Program-made: the position numbers and the translations under genes
The notes under the pieces: generated by a model
What the model saw: only the letters and a program-made list of their open reading frames with translations
Database searches by the model: none
Told to the model about the DNA's origin: nothing
From: SLDF01 sp964537925
GTDB taxonomy: Bacteria > Bacteroidota > Bacteroidia > Chitinophagales > Saprospiraceae
Length of the DNA: 64,000 bases
Assembly: GCA_964537925.1 (NCBI GenBank)
Contig: CAZICV010000003.1
Coordinates: 62,001 to 126,000 of the forward strand
Reading direction: 5' to 3'
In this document: positions 62,641-64,000 of the stretch, one piece after another
Numbering within the stretch: position 1 is the stretch's first letter
Layout of the letters: every line of letters starts with the position of its first letter

Positions 62641-63213
62641 TCAGACCCTGGCAACTGTCTCGTCCGTATCCAGCAGGCTGTACATCTCCATATCCTGGTA
62701 AGCGCCTTCGAAATAAAAGTAATCCCTGAAATAGCCCTCCTGCCGGAACCCAAACTTGCGCAGCAGCGCCGAAGAAGCGGCATTTGCCGGCTCCACAAAT
62801 GCCTGGATCGAGTGCAGGCCCATCTGATCGAAGCCATAGCAGACCACCGGGGCGATCGCTTCACTCATGATGCCCTTTGACCAGCAGGCCGGGTCGAGCA
62901 TATACCCGATCTCCGCCCGGTGGTTGGCCGGATCGGCGCGGTGATAGCCGATCGTACCGATCAGTCCCGGCTCATCCCGCAGGCAGATCGCCCAGGCGAC
63001 CGACTCGTTCCTGCTCATACTTTCAGCAATCAGCCGAATGAATCCTTCCGTGACCTCTTCCACGGATTGGGGTTTGGGCCGCCCGATATAGCGCATGGCC
63101 TCTTCGTCGGTGCGCAGTTGATACAAGGCCCCGGCATCCCCCGGTACGATCTGCCGCAGCAGGAGACGCTCGGTAAGCATTTCGGGGAAGGGCTGAAAGC
63201 AGAATTCGATCAT
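62641..63213 (-). CDS. GNAT acetyltransferase (RimJ/RimL type)
   Basis: A 190-residue N-acetyltransferase. It begins with ..LTERLLLRQIVPGDAGALYQLRTDEEAMRYIG, continues LIGTIGYHRADPANHRAEIGYMLDP, and has the acetyl-CoA-binding end SSALLRKFGFRQEGYFRDYFY. Acetyl acceptor unknown (ribosomal protein or drug are both possible). It follows the VOC gene on the same strand by 64 bases. Confidence 0.92.
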   Translation of the reverse strand: MIEFCFQPFPEMLTERLLLRQIVPGDAGALYQLRTDEEAMRYIGRPKPQSVEEVTEGFIRLIAESMSRNESVAWAICLRDEPGLIGTIGYHRADPANHRAEIGYMLDPACWSKGIMSEAIAPVVCYGFDQMGLHSIQAFVEPANAASSALLRKFGFRQEGYFRDYFYFEGAYQDMEMYSLLDTDETVARV

Positions 63214-63277
63214 AGCCGGTCGTGGTCGATATACCGGGCAATATAGCCAAAGTTTATGCTATTGGTGACCACCGGGA

Positions 63278-63703
63278 TCAACCTTGCTGTCCGGGCATCC
63301 TGCTCATATCCATATAGAGTACATTCCAGCGGTGTCCATCCGGGTCCACGAATCCGCACCCGTACATCCAGCCCTGCGATTCGCCCGGAGCAGCATAGAC
63401 CGTACCACCCGCAGCGGTTGCGCGCGCAGCCAGCTCATCCACCTCGGCGGGGCTGGCCGCATCGATCGAGATCAGCACTTCGCTGCCCAGCGATGTATCG
63501 GAAGCCGCTTGCCCGGCAAAGTTGCGGAACACCTCTTCCGGGAACATCATTACCCCCGTCTGCTTTTCGCCGACCAGGAGCGAGACGAACTGATCGCTTT
63601 GCTCAAACATCGGGTTAAACGTGAAGCCCATCGCTTTGAAGAAAGCCCTTGAGCGCGCTACATCGCGTATGGGCAGGTTGATCCACAGTTCTTTGGTTGC
63701 CAT
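63278..63703 (-). CDS. VOC-family protein (glyoxalase/bleomycin-resistance fold)
   Basis: A 141-residue protein with the paired beta-alpha-beta-beta-beta fold: LWINLPIRDVARSRAFFKAMGF, LLVGEKQTGVMMFPEE, EVLISIDAASPAEVDELA, CGFVDPDGHRWNVLYMDMSRM. Such proteins bind metal and act on small molecules or sequester drugs; role unknown. Start at MATKELWINLPIRD; a longer in-frame ATG at 63865 adds 54 unlike residues. The -7 element TATGTTTG lies upstream. Confidence 0.88.
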   Translation of the reverse strand: MATKELWINLPIRDVARSRAFFKAMGFTFNPMFEQSDQFVSLLVGEKQTGVMMFPEEVFRNFAGQAASDTSLGSEVLISIDAASPAEVDELAARATAAGGTVYAAPGESQGWMYGCGFVDPDGHRWNVLYMDMSRMPGQQG

Positions 63704-63773
63704 GACAGGATTGGTTTTTAACTGGTGTTGATCGATGCGAAGTATACCCCGCAGGACCGGGTCATTTACATAG

Positions 63774-63781
63774 CAAACATA
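63774..63781 (-). promoter_or_regulatory. Bacteroidota-type -7 element (TATGTTTG) for VOC gene
   Basis: TATGTTTG on the minus strand, 70 bases before the VOC start. The rest of the 297-bp right edge (63704-64000) holds no recognisable gene. Confidence 0.4.
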
Positions 63782-64000
63782 GGGGTAAATGCCATTCACC
63801 CTGCAGGTGCAAGGCGACATTTCCGGGAGGCATTTGCGACAAAAGAAAAACCTCAAGCGGATCATCCCACCTGAATAGGTGTATTACAGAGGGCATCGGT
63901 AATAACCCTTTTACGCTACCATCCGTAGATTAGCTGCTCTTCTAAACGCGCCGCAGAAATGTGGCGGAATCATCTGCCTGCCCGCATTCGCCTGCTTTCT

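Noticed and set aside
1..64000. CRISPR arrays, tRNA/rRNA genes, insertion sequences, phage genes
   Set aside because: No regular direct repeats with spacers, no tRNA/rRNA-like sequence, and no transposase, integrase or phage structural gene seen on reading both strands.

Overview
This window looks like a chromosomal segment of a moderately GC-rich member of the Bacteroidota, most likely a Saprospiria/Saprospiraceae-type organism. The grounds are SprB-like repeat adhesins with type IX secretion (T9SS) C-terminal domains, a PorE-like T9SS lipoprotein, a fused SecDF, a DUF1800/DUF1501 secreted pair, the enlarged Bacteroidota form of NusB, a futalosine-pathway gene, and repeated promoter elements of the Bacteroidota type (TAnnTTTG, sometimes with TTG about 20 bp upstream). 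Placement below phylum is inference. I see no rRNA, tRNA, CRISPR array, transposase, integrase or prophage, and most of the window reads as ordinary core genome.

Left part (1-13.8 kb): a leftward block runs DUF1599 protein, DoxX-type membrane protein, nusB, guaA, a periplasmic-binding lipoprotein and an aldehyde dehydrogenase cut by the window edge. A rightward block then carries an EamA transporter, an IMPACT/YigZ protein, coaE and an ornithine aminotransferase. A PAP2 phosphatase lies opposite a GlmM/ManB-type phosphomutase and a cysteine desulfurase.

Middle (13.8-33.6 kb): an AP2-domain protein with an eroded HNH motif, ribD, a secreted thioredoxin-like protein, a HerA-like ATPase and a NUC1-type endonuclease divergent from a MATE exporter. 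Next come a beta-barrel/futalosine hydrolase pair, a DUF3810 membrane protease-like protein, thioredoxin, a DUF58/PPK2/S4 cluster, 3-hydroxybutyryl-CoA dehydrogenase, a lipoprotein/esterase pair, pfkA and leuS.

Surface and secretion section (33.7-50.2 kb): a 1365-residue mosaic adhesin with eight SprB-like repeats, the PorE-like OmpA protein, secDF, and the DUF1501/DUF1800 pair opposite a 1074-residue MAM/PPC/SprB-like secreted protein. These plausibly form one export axis: SecDF supports inner-membrane export, the T9SS (PorE-like protein) the outer-membrane step, and the three CTD-bearing proteins are cargo. A small 4Fe-4S/CDGSH protein follows.

Right part (50.3-64 kb): a tight six-gene unit encodes a complete MacAB-TolC-like ABC exporter together with its own LytS-type sensor kinase and LytTR regulator. 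It is followed by a DEAD-box helicase with an unusual leader containing a 34-codon ORF, a DinB-like protein, a small membrane protein paired with a TonB-dependent receptor, a repeat-bearing gap of about 490 bp, and GNAT and VOC-family genes. The most interesting items are the exporter/LytTR unit, the AP2 protein with the lost HNH residues, the helicase leader ORF, and the inverted-repeat gap at 62.4-62.6 kb.
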